64,000 bases of DNA, taken from the NCBI GenBank assembly GCA_037783415.1, contig JAZGTN010000022.1, forward strand, positions 7,786,001-7,850,000, given 5' to 3'. The notes under the pieces are model-generated. The model did no database searches, was not told the origin of the DNA, and saw nothing but the letters and a program-made list of their open reading frames with translations. Made by a program: the position numbers and the translations under genes. This DNA comes from Leptasterias polaris (lineage: Eukaryota; Echinodermata; Asteroidea; Forcipulatida; Asteriidae). Below are positions 27,301 to 36,436 of this stretch, piece by piece. Position 1 is the stretch's first letter; the number at the start of each line of letters is the position of its first letter.

Positions 27301-30300
27301 TGAGATTTTTTCTGCTCTAGTTTTAGTTCGCAATTTCATTTGCCATTGAGAAAATACTTGCTCGAATAACTTGGAAAAATTATCATGACTATAGCCAATT
27401 CCCCTTTACAAATTGATGTTCTCAAGTTTCAGAAATTGCCCTTTTGCCATACAACAAATGCATTACTAGTACGATATATACACCTCATGTACATGTATGC
27501 CTACGGCAAAAGTGCACGACGTACACGTAAACAATACTTATTATTATTAATATTTTTTTTACAAACAGATTATAATGTTGTGTATGTTGGCCACAAACAT
27601 AAAATAAGGATTATTCTGTCTTGTTTTTGCATCATTGAAAAGTGAATTATACACCGATTTCAATGTCTACTGAACTTTTCTGTTCAATAATTTCTACGAT
27701 TGTCAGTAATCACTCTTGTTGATGTAAAGATCCCATTATTTATTTTTTGTATCAACAATATTTTATTCTTTATTTTTTATCCAGTGATGACACTAGCGTG
27801 ACAAATCCTCCTAGTAAACGACGTGAGAGTGCAACCCGCAACCACCAACCTTATAAAGTCTTCAAACCCTCCAACCTGGCATCCAAACCTGAGAATATTT
27901 CAGATGAGCCCCAGCCAAGCTGCTCCGATGTTCCATCAACCTCACAGCGGAGATATCCTACACGACGCCCTGTACAGCGGTTGCCTCCAAGGTACTCGGA
28001 TTCCGGTTCCGATTCTGATTCTGATATTGGAACTAGCATACTGACCACATGTCCTCAAGTGACACAACCTAGACGCCCCCCTGTACCCAAAGGTGTTGGC
28101 CGATCTCGATCAGCAGTGACAACAAAAGCCACCCCTATGAGGCAAACTCCCAGGCGTCGCCCAAGACAAGCCCCAAGTAAGTCATCTGATTCTGATAGTG
28201 AAGAGCTCTCCTGGAAGAAAGGGGTTGATGTTGATGACGGCCCGTCATCTCAACCGCCATTCACTCCAAGGTGTACACCAGGCGTACAACTGCCAGCAAT
28301 GTTTGATTACACACCGGGGCAATTTTTCAAGCACTTTTTTTCAACAAAAGTGATGCAAACCCTGGTAAAAAACACCAACACTCAAGGAGAAAAAATGAGA
28401 GCAGCTGGGAAAAAATACAACTGGCGTGCGACAACAGTGCCATCTCTTCAAGATTACTGGACTGAAGAAGGATTCTTCGGGCAGCCCTACGTAAAACGCG
28501 TAATGCCTCGCTATCGTTTTTTGCCCTTACTGCGGAATCTCCATATCTGTGATCCAGAAGATGATGTTGAAAATCAACGACTGAAACTGCTAAAGGACCC
28601 TAGTTATGATCGACTCTTCAAGGTCAAACCTCTGTATAACGAAATCAAGCTGGCATGTTCTTCTTACTACTTTCCCCACCGACACATCTCTATCGACGAA
28701 AGAATGGTTGCTTCCAAAGCACGCATTGGACTGAAGCAATACATAAAGGACAAACCCACAAAATGGGGATTCAAATTATTTGTATGTGCAGATTCAAAAA
28801 ATGGATACACATGCAACTTCAACATATACACCGGGAAATCAGAAAATGCTTCAGACAATGGTCTTACATATGATGTTGTAATGAAACTGATGGACATGTA
28901 CTCAGGACAAGGCTACAGGTTGTACGTCGATAATTTTTACACAAGCCCCACTTTGTTCAAAGATCTGTTTGATCAAAAAACAGGCGCATGTGGAACTGTA
29001 AGAGAAAATAGGAAAGGCTTCCCGAAAACCAAGATAGATGCAATGCTAGGAAAAGATAAGCGAGGCACAATTCGATGGATTAGGGAAGGTAACTTGCTGT
29101 TCGTGAAATGGAAAGACACTCGAGACGTGACTATGCTGTCAACAATAAATAAAGCATATGGCGGAGAAACTGTTCAACGTAAGGTAAAAACAAATGGCGA
29201 GTTTGAGAGACGCGACATACCCATTCCTGCAGCAGTGAAAGACTATAACAAACACATGGGTGGGGTGGACTTGTCAGACCAGCTGATCCACTCCTACCAG
29301 GTACTTCATAAAACCCGAAAATGGTACAAAACACTTTTTTTTCATTTTATTGATATAGCGGTTGTAAATTCCTATATTATATATAACTCCATTGGTGCTG
29401 ATATTGGTAGGGTACCAATGACACACAAGCAATTTCGTAAAGACCTTGTGTATGAACTAATTGGGAATGATCTCCGCCCTCCTCCGGAAAAGGTTCAACC
29501 CGTTTGCCATCTCCCTGTAGAAATACATCAAGAAGATGACAAGACCATGAAAGCGACAAAGGGACGAAAGAACTGTCGTCTTTGTTGGAGCACTCGCCAG
29601 AAAGAGGTGAAGACACCATGGCAATGTAGTGGATGTCTTCTTCCGCTATGTATTATACCTGGCAGAAACTGCTTCAAACTATGGCATGAACAAAATCAAT
29701 AACACTGATGATGAGCCCCAAGTACCAGTTAGTATGTAAAACCCAGTGATATAGGAAACCAGTCAACTCGCCCCCGGCAAGTTCACCCACTACAAAGTCC
29801 GCCCCCTAGCAAAGTCGCCCCCTCATTTACAAACTCACCCCTATCAAAGTCGTCCTTCACAGTCGATTTTGGGGCGAATTTGCTAGTGGGCTACTTTTTA
29901 GTCTGCGACTTTGAAGTGTGCAACTTTGCTTGGGGCAAGTTGCCTGGCAACCGTGATATAATGTAAAAATGCAATAGTGTTTATTTCATGATTTTATCTC
30001 CTTTTTTCAAAAATGTACATGTATGTTGCAATCCTAAATGCAATCGAATTGTATGTGTGCATATAGACATTGTGACCAGTGGCGTCACATGTTTGACACA
30101 AAAAAGCCAAAATATCAAAACACTTGACACAAGCTTTATTATTTGTCTCATTTACTTTATTGAACTTTGTCTTCTATAAAAGGTTTATTTCAATTCAGAA
30201 TGTTGAAATGTTTTTATGCGTGACAAATTACTAAAATACCCGCAGTGTGTTTTTGATGAAAGTTACATGTACAGTATGCATCAACTGTTCCGCCCTTTTA

Positions 30301-33300
30301 GGATGCATCATATAGTTTGTCCTCCTTTTTCCAAAAACATAAGGTAAATCACATCTTGTCATGGTCAAGTCAGAGTCACAAGACAGTAATAATATTTTAC
30401 AGTTTTTACTCATTTTTGCACCAAAAATGCAATTATTTTTATTTTTATTATTGCCTGTTCTTGTATGAAAAATAAAAAAATTCATTTTTTTTTTTCAATT
30501 ATGCGTACAATGAGAGTTGTTCATTGAAGCCATGCGTTCAAATTACTCCTAACCATAGAGCATCATATATTTATTGCCCAAAACTCGTACAAATTCATTA
30601 AATTTACCCCTCAAAATTGAATTTAAAATGGCCGCCATTTTCTGGGGAGACATAATTTGAAAAATTTTAACCGTGAAAAGAAATGCCCAAATCGTCAGCT
30701 ATCACGTGCCATATAACTTACCCAAATATCTAAACAGATTGTGCCCCAAAAATAGCAAGAGTTAAACTTGCTCAAAAAAACCTTAAAACAGCATTGAGTT
30801 TAAAGGGTTAATAGTGACCAGGTAAGTCACTATACAAGACATTCTTCAAATTGAACTCACAAATGGTCTAGGCCGTGTCCAAACTGGCGGCTATGGATAT
30901 GGCTACAACTGTTGCTGAGGGTGTTTCAATGCCTGATGACATTGCAGGTCAGCCATAGCTGTAGCCGCCAATTCAGACACGGCCTTACTAAACTATCTGT
31001 GTCATGATCCCTGCATGCAATAAACATTAATGAATACTGATTTCCATCACACCAAGAAGGAGCCTGAATATTTTCCCCTCCAATTCAGTTACATTGATTT
31101 GAATGGATGGAAACTAAGTACCTTTTTGAAACAAAATCTCGGCTTAGGCTCTGGCTTGGGCTTCGTCAGTTATTTTGAATACGTTAACTTTTGGTACAAG
31201 ACTTCAAACAGACCGACAGTGGCTCAGCCACAGCTGAAGCGTAAAGCTTAGTCCATACTTGATGCAAATAGCAATTTTGTTTGCATCACAATATTGAAAA
31301 CAGCATGTGCTGTTTGTTAGCATCATGTGTTTCTGTTTGATTTTGTGTTCTCTTGAAGTATAAACCAGACTGAAGCTGTAGTTTCAAAAATGGTCCAAGA
31401 TGCCTGCACTCTAGAAAGATACTTACTCCATATTCTTCGAAGGTTGTTGAATTGTTATGTCTCTCTTCTGATGTTTCCCTGTAGGTCCTCAGGAAGACAT
31501 GTTCTCAGCGATGCTAACGTTGATTACAACCTTAGCGGATAATGTCAGCACGTTGCCGACTCCACTCTGCATCTTCTTCAACAGTCTACAGCAACGTCTG
31601 AATGAGAAGGAAATCCACTGCACCCACGACTGCATCGGTCTACAGGTAATCATTCGGCATTGTTTTGTCGGAACAGATACTCAACAAAATTAGTTAGTGG
31701 CCTGACGTTTCGACCCTAGCTGAGTCTTTCTCGAAGGCTGAAAAGATACTCCTAACTGGTGTCATCTTTTGGACAAGTACATTCTTAGTAGTGCTCAAGA
31801 GCCTTGCAGTGCCCAGGTTGCTTATTGACCCCTTGCCCAACACACAGCGCACTTACACCGCTAACCTGTTCGCCATTTTGGGAGTCAAAATGTACACAAA
31901 TGAATTTCCCCCCAAAATTGTGAACATTGTGCGGAGGTGCATTCCACGATGTGTAAAGGGTCAATATTGTCTATGGCAATATCTTTCCCCCCATAATACA
32001 TTTTCTACATTCTGTTATGGAATACTGAGACTGCCATATTTGGGCTGGTGCCCCCATTTGTCACTGCTTGACGGTATTTAGCAAATTTTAGTGGGGCAGG
32101 ATTTGGTTTCATCTATCGCTCCTTTACTCTGTTGCCTCGAGGAGTCGAGTACAAGTTGATATGGGAGATCATTCCATGGTTTTAAAGCACTTGAAGACAA
32201 GTTTCCATAGCTCTGTTTTGACACTTTGTCATTTGTTTCCTTAATGTAGGTGATTGCTTGCTGCTTGTACTCTAAACTCCATGACAATGAGTTCTTAGTA
32301 GAGATGGCTGGTGTGCCTATAAGCCCCCAGAAGTATGAAGACTTGAGTCAGTTAGGACGCTACTGTCATAAGGCATTGACAGCCTCAACAGCAAGTAAGT
32401 ATAGTCTGGTATAGGGATGTAGCTGCTATGCCACCTTTGTCAATTGAAATTCTTGACCCAAAATACCAAAAGATTGTTTAACCACTTCATGTCGGTATTA
32501 TAAAATCTTTGCTGTGCCTTTGCGCGTTGTTATTTTTCCAAACTTAGGCCTGAACCTTGACCGGACACCATGACCGATAATCAGCCATGGTAAGCTGGTA
32601 GGTGCATGCCTGTGTACGTTACGCATTGTCAGCTGATCAACTGACTTAAACTAAAAGAGGACATTCTGGAGTTGTTCAAAGGTTATATCCTAAACACAAG
32701 ATTATTTAAACAACCACTTTGCATTGAAATATGGCATAATATGATGATTGTATTAATATACCAATGGTATCTTAACGGCATACAGGCTTGCTGTTTTCCA
32801 TAATGTAAGAGAATTATCAACTTTTGCAGTTTCTCAATGAATACGCTGTTTGTTTTAATGTTCTATTCTTCGTGTGTATTTTAGGCTGTAGAGAGAGCCT
32901 GCCACAACCTGTTTATGCCTTCATGGGTCGCCACACTGACTGGTTACACAGTAAAATAGACACCATCATTAGTCACATGGATAATGAGTAAGTTTCACTG
33001 GTTCCCTGTAGATCTTGTTCAACTATATTACAACCAAAGAAGCCACACACATCTGGGCTCAATTTCACAAAGCACTAGGATTACTTAATTTGTTTTAGCT
33101 TTTCACTCTTGCAGTTTTCTAATTTTAATTTTTCTAGTACAGTGTGCTCAAATAATTGCATAAAAAAAAAAAATGATGATTAGATTAGATTAACATGCTT
33201 GTGCTCAGTGTACTATAGCAGTCCTCAGCCCAACACTATACAGTAACTCAACACCCAAACTGTTGGACTCTGATTAGATTAACATGCTTGTCAGTGTACT

Positions 33301-36300
33301 ATAGCAGTCCTCAGCCCAACACTATACAGTAACTCAACACCCAAACTGTTGGACTCTGATTATGGTGGTATGCCTGATCACATGTAAAGCATCATCAGTT
33401 TATTAGTGCAGTCCTCAGTCCAACACCATTTAGTAACTCAACACCCAAACTGTTGGACTCTGATTAGATTAACATGCTTGTGCTCAGTGTACTATAGCAG
33501 TCCTCAGCCCAACACTATACAGTAACTCAACACCCAAACTGTTGGATTCTGATTGTGGTGGTATGGGTGATCACATGTAAAACATAATCAGTTTACTAGT
33601 GCAGTTCTTAGTCCAACACCATTCAGTAACTCAACACCCAAACTGTTGGACTCTGATTATGGTGGTATGCCTGATCACATGTAAAGCATAATAAGTTTAC
33701 TAGTGCAGTCCTCAGTCCAACACCATTCAGTAACTCAACACCCAAACTGTTGGACTCTGATTATGGTGGTACGCCTGACCCCATGTAATAAAGCATAATC
33801 AATATTAGCGCAGTCCTCAGAATCGAACAAGACATGAAGTTGGATTTTGATGGTTATTGTTGACAATCACATAAGAAAAGAACAGAAATTGACATCAAAA
33901 CAGACGACCTTTGAGCCACGGATTCTTCATTGAAAGGCTCCCACTAAAAACAGGCCAGTATTTACCGTCTTGTTTGTTATTTTCTCTGCAGGCTTTTTAC
34001 ACACTGTTCAGGCTACCCATTGGATGAAGCACCCTCAGAGTTCTTGGAGCATTACAGGCAGATGCAGGCAAACCTGATCCTCCAGGCACCTGAAGGTAAG
34101 GAATAAACCTGTAACAATTTAATAAAGATTTAGCCAAGAAACAGTCTTAGAAGTATGAGACCCAGACCTGGAGGTCCTAGACCTAGACTGGAGGTTCAAG
34201 ATGTGCCTGAGAGGAAGGTCTGATGCCAATTGTCATTAACTAAAACCTAAGGGTCCCAGGCTGAGACCGGGACAGTCACAATGACAGGTCTCTTAAAGTG
34301 TGGTGCATATATCGCTGTGAGCCCGGAGGAAGGACGTAACAAAATGTCACCGGAAAAAAGGCTGTCTGCAATTAATGTGCAACATTTTTTTCAAGAAAAA
34401 CAGGCAGGAAAGTTGATCAGTTTTCCGCCTGTCATTTATTTATCGTTATAGGAAGGTTAAGTTCTGTGTTGGAATGGGAAAACATGTCTATAGACCCCTT
34501 GCACAACACGGAACGCACCTCGGAACATGATGCGCCCTGTAGGGTAGTTTTAGCAAAAACAAATGTGAGAGTAATGCCACATTTCGTTTTTTTGAGGTGC
34601 CATTTTGTTGCTTATGAACTTCTTTTGTTGTGTAAAAAGTACTTTGTGTGCCTTAAAGAAGGTTGGAGAGCCTTACGCTCTTTTGCCAGGCACCCGATGA
34701 TATACCTGATGTTTAAAGGCACTGAACATTTTTGGTAATTATCAAAGACCAGTATTGTCACTCGGTGTATCCCAACATATGCATAAAATAACAAACCTGT
34801 GAAAAATTGGGCTGAATCGATCATCGAAGTTGCAAGAAAATAAAGAAAGAAAAAACACCCTTGTTGCACAATTTTGTGTGCTTTCAGATGCTAATAAAAG
34901 GCTTCATGCGTGAAGTCTTTTATTATTTTAGTGAGAAGTTACCTCTTTCTCAAAAACTACGTTACTTCAGAGGGAGTGGTTTCTCACAATGTTTTATACT
35001 ATCAACAGCTCTCCATTGCTGGTTACCAAGTAAGTTTTTATGCTAATATATATTTTGAATAATTACCAAACGTGTTCAGTGCCTTTAAAAAAATGATTTT
35101 GTCATGCACTTATTATGCCGATGTGTTTTCTTGTTATCCAGGTGAAAAATTATTACTCCAGGTTTACAACATGCTGAAAAATAACCTGGTAAGTAGCACT
35201 GGTTAACCAACTCAAACATTTGAAAGAGGAATGTCTGTCAGCAAATTATTTTGAGTTTTAAGCCTGCCTCTTGGCTTTTCCTAATGAACTTGAAAGAAGG
35301 GATTACTTTTTATGGTAGTTACTCCGTTTTGGACACAAATGCACCTAGCGCTCATTTATTTAACGCACAACATGCATCTCTGACCAATGATATTCCGGCA
35401 ACTATGTACAAAACGGCAGTGTGATGCAAATTTTCGGAGCATGTTGGCATATTAATAAAAGAGATTTAAAAACTTTGGCTACTTTTTAAATGAAAAAAAA
35501 AAGAACTATTCGGCAGCACTTATGCCTTAACAACTATTTAGAGAAAATAATAGAATAAAAATGAGTAGGCCGCTTCGATTTGTACTAACTAGATAGAATC
35601 TTGTACTGTTGTGTGCTTATTAGCTGTTTGCTAACTGCCAAAATAGTACACCACAGTAAAGTCAGCCTTGGTTAGAATCGGCCTTAAGACTAGAGATATT
35701 GATTGATACACACACTCCTTGTGGTTTGTCATTAAAACTTGAACTGAGACCAATTGGACAAACAGCTAGACTTTGTTATACAAGTATGGTTGAACCATTG
35801 TTGAACGCACCCAGAGTTATGTAACAGAACTATCAAAAGGAACATCGGGCTGCTATATTTAAAAGCCAGCGTCTAATGTGTACGCGAGCCTAAAAGCGTC
35901 CCAGTAGTGGCTGAAAACACTTCTACAGGACCTTTGAAATTAACCTAAAATGGATTGGTCTATACCCCTGGGGTCAACCAGGGAATTCTTTCAGCCAATC
36001 AAGATTTTCTTATTCCTAATGGTTTATTTTTATCCATCTTATAATTTTATGACAGGATTGGTTTAAGCGACATCTGGAAATCCCTCCAGTGTTTCCATCC
36101 AGAGATTCCTCCTCAACATCTGAGTCTTCTGAGAGTCCTATCTTCTCACTAGACCTCAACACCAAATCTCCGGTCTCCAACTGGCTACAATTCCAACCCC
36201 TGAAGGCCTTCAACTCCCTCAATGGGTCCTCGTTCGACCAGACGGCCATCGCTGAGTTTCCTTACAACTGGCCCAAACTACTGCAGTGCGAGTTAGGCAT

Positions 36301-36436
36301 GAGCGAGGTGGGGTTCCGTAACTTGCTGTCGCATCGTCATGACATGCAGGACGACGCCTTCTTGGAAGAGGCGGAGAAGAAACCGGTGCAGTTGCTGAAG
36401 ATCAAGTACAATCTAGAAGCTGGGGAGTTGGTTTGA
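9176..36436 (+). CDS. KIAA0825: KIAA0825-like protein (DUF4495-type), 25 coding exons
   Basis: Coding exons read from GT/AG sites: 9176-9312, 10729-10900, 11355-11768, 12340-12480, 13469-13715, 14655-14807, 15179-15360, 17337-17493, 18217-18263, 19014-19157, 19505-19644, 20435-20585, 21041-21231, 21773-22123, 22588-22678, 23347-23398, 23967-24168, 25057-25167, 26359-26495, 31485-31645, 32250-32394, 32885-32987, 33992-34095, 35142-35188, 36056-36436. They total 4,161 nt (1,386 aa plus stop) and every junction keeps phase, which is strong support for the model. The human KIAA0825 protein is about 1,275 aa. Family assignment rests on recalled resemblance: the N-terminal IEDIDRQLGEN segment, WHLHLDALRRDLF and SYKRTSQYRADITAIF in the middle, and the final exon. 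The molecular function is not established; human variants have been linked to postaxial polydactyly. No signal peptide or membrane segment is evident. An acceptor at 9145/9146 implies an upstream exon, and the frame stays open back to it, so the start could lie further 5'. Confidence 0.75.
9398..9644. mobile_element. Fold-back MITE with ~80-bp arms
   Basis: The left arm (from gctcttattagacacaatcg at 9398) and right arm (ending cgattgtgtctttttaaggc near 9644) are inverted copies. Both carry the block attgtatacccac / gtgggtatacaat and the aaaccaagcaagca block. It sits directly between the first coding exon of the KIAA0825-like gene and a decayed copy of that exon. Confidence 0.75.
9645..9735 (+). 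pseudogene. Decayed duplicate of KIAA0825-like first exon
   Basis: It begins tttgagatgggaccaccctg, identical to the exon at 9230. It continues with about 75-80% similarity by eye through ggtgaaaatgacag, and encodes FEMGPPCLRTF...DVEKQFGEND. The splice donor gaag/gtgagt of the original has become gattgac, so it cannot be spliced in the same way. The duplicate abuts the right end of the fold-back MITE. Confidence 0.7.
10102..10645 (+). repeat. 69-bp minisatellite, about 7 copies
   Basis: Tandem units of 69 bp contain actatctcaattccatcaga and gctatcagagtgctctctca, with a sub-repeat atcagagtgct inside each unit. Because 69 is divisible by 3, two frames stay open (177 and 163 codons, with a repeating 23-aa motif). 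These are by-products of the repeat, which lies in intron 1 of the KIAA0825-like gene. Confidence 0.9.
11355..11768 (+). CDS. KIAA0825: KIAA0825-like, large exon 3
   Basis: A 138-codon phase-0 exon between acceptor ttttacag and donor gatgag/gtaata. It encodes a helical, leucine-rich segment (LHHLTTNPGCELTVFRQLLF, then RLRRYFLDRIQRLPVLHS and WGSYQLLRSQQVTTLIQDLL). It is visibly more GC-rich and better preserved than the flanking introns. Confidence 0.75.
12035..12125 (+). repeat. tRNA-like SINE fragment
   Basis: agggctaagagggtttagtt, ggtagagcc (A box) and ggttcaaatcctgctc (B box) resemble a tRNA promoter. Related copies lie at 19332-19420 (+), 42640-42720 (-) and 42940-43090. The fold is too poor for a functional tRNA. 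Confidence 0.6.
13469..13715 (+). CDS. KIAA0825: KIAA0825-like, exon 5 with charged low-complexity insert
   Basis: Acceptor cgttccag and donor gtagaag/gtgagc. It starts with a conserved-looking helix (VEAAQALREIYLCSLSEDVQ). A highly charged Lys/Glu stretch follows (KVKREEEAERKPGGKR), then an acidic patch (FGDDTEDMEEDSEG). The charged part is probably a disordered linker and accounts for some of the extra length over the vertebrate protein. Confidence 0.72.
14359..14478. mobile_element. Short palindromic MITE, ggccatgtccaaattgg family
   Basis: The inverted ends aggccatgtccaaattggcg and ctaatttggatatggtct enclose gctacagctacggct-type repeats. A second complete copy is at 30870-30987 and a half copy at 20669-20733. 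Confidence 0.7.
15475..15660 (+). repeat. tRNA-Leu-derived SINE, 5' part
   Basis: The head tggccgagtggttaagagca, attcaagttctgg and gggttcaaatcccgg corresponds to the tRNA-Leu D arm, anticodon arm and T arm. The family body follows (cttgtgtccttgagcaagat). A 3' tail of the same family (agggagctgag... ending in tattattatt) is at 16735-16876. Confidence 0.7.
16062..16271. mobile_element. Fold-back MITE, ~50-bp arms
   Basis: cagctgatctgccaagtcat at 16070 pairs with atgacttagcagatcagc (ending 16262). The stretches aaatatgcataaggtggcgt and gacgtcacctcatacatatt also pair. The inner part pairs more loosely. Confidence 0.72.
17005..17274. mobile_element. MITE with perfect 17-bp terminal inverted repeats
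   Basis: CATTACGGGAAAGCTCC at 17005-17021 and its exact inverse GGAGCTTTCCCGTAATG at 17258-17274. The interior has no coding frame. It lies just before exon 8 of the KIAA0825-like gene. Confidence 0.75.
17337..17493 (+). CDS. KIAA0825: KIAA0825-like, exon 8
   Basis: Acceptor gaagcag, donor tgtg/gtaagt. It encodes KIKWEWTAILEGVISDVSAS and continues with an amphipathic helix (NVCQAALQQEEMLF). The longest ATG-initiated frame here (17288-17497) is a different, spurious one. Confidence 0.75.
18455..18812 (-). repeat. tRNA-Leu-derived SINE, near full length
   Basis: On the minus strand it runs gtcgtggccgagtggataag, caagttctgg, gggttcgagtcccgg, then the body and a (taa)n tail at 18455-18470. It is the best preserved member of the family here. 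Other copies: 22196-22348 (+, 3' part), 41028-41372 (+), 57096-57375 (-), 58876-59458 (-, interrupted). Confidence 0.8.
20669..20733. mobile_element. Half copy of the ggccatgtcc MITE family
   Basis: taaggccatgtccgaattgg followed by ggctatggctacggct repeats; the right half is missing. It lies in the intron after exon 12 of the KIAA0825-like gene. Confidence 0.6.
21041..22123 (+). CDS. KIAA0825: KIAA0825-like, exons 13-14 (DUF4495-like core)
   Basis: Exon 13 (21041-21231) encodes MWHLHLDALRRDLFTLCPP, VLAQRYNRAKPSYKRTSQY and ends in phase 2. Exon 14 (21773-22123) continues with RADITAIFLITMDHIWYICP, then CTCLLSALAVVASPLEDLY and a Ser/Arg-rich tail. The junction restores an uninterrupted frame. 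This is the part that I match most confidently to KIAA0825 because of the W-x-H-x-x-A-L-x-R-D-L and SYKR...RADITAI patterns. The intron (21232-21772) contains nothing I recognise. Confidence 0.8.
22196..22348 (+). repeat. tRNA-Leu SINE, 3' fragment
   Basis: ggggagctgagatggtttaa, then gaccggggtaataatg and a (tta)n tail. Confidence 0.65.
22704..22859 (+). repeat. Two-copy 83-bp tandem duplication
   Basis: cacagactgccacaacgtac at 22704 and cacagactgccacaaagtac at 22787; each unit ends gtttcttctgtttgtacagc. It begins 25 bp after the donor of exon 15 of the KIAA0825-like gene. Confidence 0.8.
23967..24168 (+). CDS. KIAA0825: KIAA0825-like, exon 17 with Cys-rich insert
   Basis: Acceptor tttcatag, donor gaaaa/gtatgt. 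After GPTQSQTATLNS it contains a short cysteine cluster, CDGCSGGICPGKQC (pattern C-x2-C-x4-C-x4-C), before an ordinary helical stretch (VVQPIVDLLVLCGDQPNAL). The cluster could bind metal or simply be a lineage-specific insert. Confidence 0.72.
24270..24532 (-). repeat. Second tRNA-derived SINE family
   Basis: On the minus strand: caggttggtgtagtggtatc (A box), cggttcgaatcccacctggg (B box), then a body with ccctggaataattctctggg and a (aaat)n tail. A decayed copy is at about 63830-64000 (-). Confidence 0.65.
24838..24925 (-). repeat. tRNA-like fragment
   Basis: On the minus strand it shows tggtccagtggttatactgc and gtgggttcgaatccgttgat with A- and B-box character but poor arm pairing, so it is a SINE-type remnant rather than a tRNA gene. 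Confidence 0.45.
26590..26792. mobile_element. Fold-back MITE beside the piggyBac
   Basis: Arms of about 60 bp: atttgaattcctcgggacta at 26590 matches the reverse complement of the right end (tagtctgaggaattcaaat, ending 26792), and gtcacgtggtttggggcaag matches cttgacccaaaccatgtgac. The piggyBac inserted 8 bp beyond its right end. Confidence 0.75.
26800..26803. other. Left TTAA target-site duplication of piggyBac
   Basis: TTAA immediately before CCCTTACG; the matching copy is at 30808-30811. Confidence 0.85.
26831..26848. repeat. Perfect 18-bp palindrome near piggyBac 5' end
   Basis: TCGATCGGC followed by GCCGATCGA, 27 bp inside the left terminus. It may be a transposase or host-factor site; function is inferred from position only. 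Confidence 0.8.
27115..29702 (+). CDS. piggyBac transposase (two exons, intact)
   Basis: Exon 2 (27785-29702) holds the DDE transposase; an unspliced ATG-initiated frame over it starts at 27747 (651 codons). The DDD catalytic triad is visible in ISIDERM (D317 in that frame), LYVDNFY (D395) and MGGVDLSDQ (D508). A C-terminal Cys-rich domain follows (CRLCWSTRQ...CSGCLLPLC...CFKLWH). Upstream, an ATG at 27115 in good context (aacaaaATG) opens an acidic N-terminal exon (EEVLNLLDYDNESDDKGD). It ends in donor ctggtg/gtacgt at 27293 and joins the acceptor ttttatccag at 27784 in phase, giving 698 aa in total. The N-terminal third is Ser/Pro/Arg-rich and probably disordered. The protein would cut and paste at TTAA. 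The full open frame suggests recent, possibly current, activity. Confidence 0.93.
29754..29952. mobile_element. MITE nested in the piggyBac 3' region, 8-bp TSD
   Basis: The terminal inverted repeats are ggaaaccagtcaactcgccc and the reverse complement of ggggcaagttgcctggcaac. GTGATATA is found on both sides (29746-29753 and 29953-29960), an 8-bp duplication typical of hAT-type insertions. The interior repeats aaagtcgcccc in both orientations. It lies between the transposase stop and the right end of the piggyBac. Confidence 0.8.
30808..30811. other. Right TTAA target-site duplication of piggyBac
   Basis: TTAA immediately after the terminal AAAGGG of the element. Confidence 0.85.
30870..30987. 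mobile_element. ggccgtgtcc MITE, complete copy
   Basis: aggccgtgtccaaactggcg and gccgccaattcagacacggc are inverted ends. It begins about 60 bp after the right TTAA of the piggyBac. Confidence 0.7.
31824..31975. mobile_element. MITE, ttgaccccttgc family
   Basis: Ends attgaccccttgcccaac and the inverse of gtgtaaagggtcaat. Related copies: complete at 56169-56329; partial starts at about 13024, 34486 and 44211 (atagaccccttgcac). Confidence 0.65.
33176..33795 (+). repeat. Six-copy tandem array with alternating unit types
   Basis: The core cccaaactgttggactctga starts at about 33254, 33340, 33444, 33533, 33638 and 33741. Spacings of about 86-89 and 103-105 bp reflect two linker types: gattagattaacatgcttgt and tatggtggtatgcctgatca. 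It is intronic in the KIAA0825-like gene. Confidence 0.85.
34717..35084. mobile_element. TTAA-flanked MITE, AGGCACTG family, copy 1
   Basis: AGGCACTGAACA at the left and TGTTCAGTGCCT at the right are exact inverses, with TTAA on both sides (34713-34716, 35085-35088). The interior includes cctctttctcaaaaactacg and aacatatgcataaaataac. It is intronic in the KIAA0825-like gene. Confidence 0.8.
36056..36436 (+). CDS. KIAA0825: KIAA0825-like, terminal coding exon
   Basis: Acceptor tttatgacag, stop TGA at 36434-36436. It encodes DWFKRHLEIPPVFPSRDSSS, a serine-rich linker, FQPLKAFNSLNGSSFDQTAI and the end FRNLLSHRHDMQDDAFLEEA to LEAGELV. The pattern of a conserved W-P/L-rich block followed by an H-R-x-x-M-Q motif near the C-terminus resembles the vertebrate protein end. 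Confidence 0.78.
   Translation, partial: DWFKRHLEIPPVFPSRDSSSTSESSESPIFSLDLNTKSPVSNWLQFQPLKAFNSLNGSSFDQTAIAEFPYNWPKLLQCELGMSEVGFRNLLSHRHDMQDDAFLEEAEKKPVQLLKIKYNLEAGELV

Larger units (their letters stand above)
26804..30807 (+). mobile_element. Complete piggyBac transposon (4,004 bp)
   Basis: The element starts CCCTTACGAG at 26804 and ends AAAGGG at 30807. It is flanked by TTAA at 26800-26803 and 30808-30811, the target duplication of the piggyBac superfamily. The strict terminal inverted repeat is short (CCCTT/AAGGG), but a TTAAACTC block recurs just inside both ends. A perfect 18-bp palindrome (26831-26848) lies near the left end. It carries one two-exon transposase gene with no disabling mutation that I see. 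It is inserted in the intron 26496-31484 of the KIAA0825-like gene, in the same orientation, next to a fold-back MITE. Confidence 0.92.
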
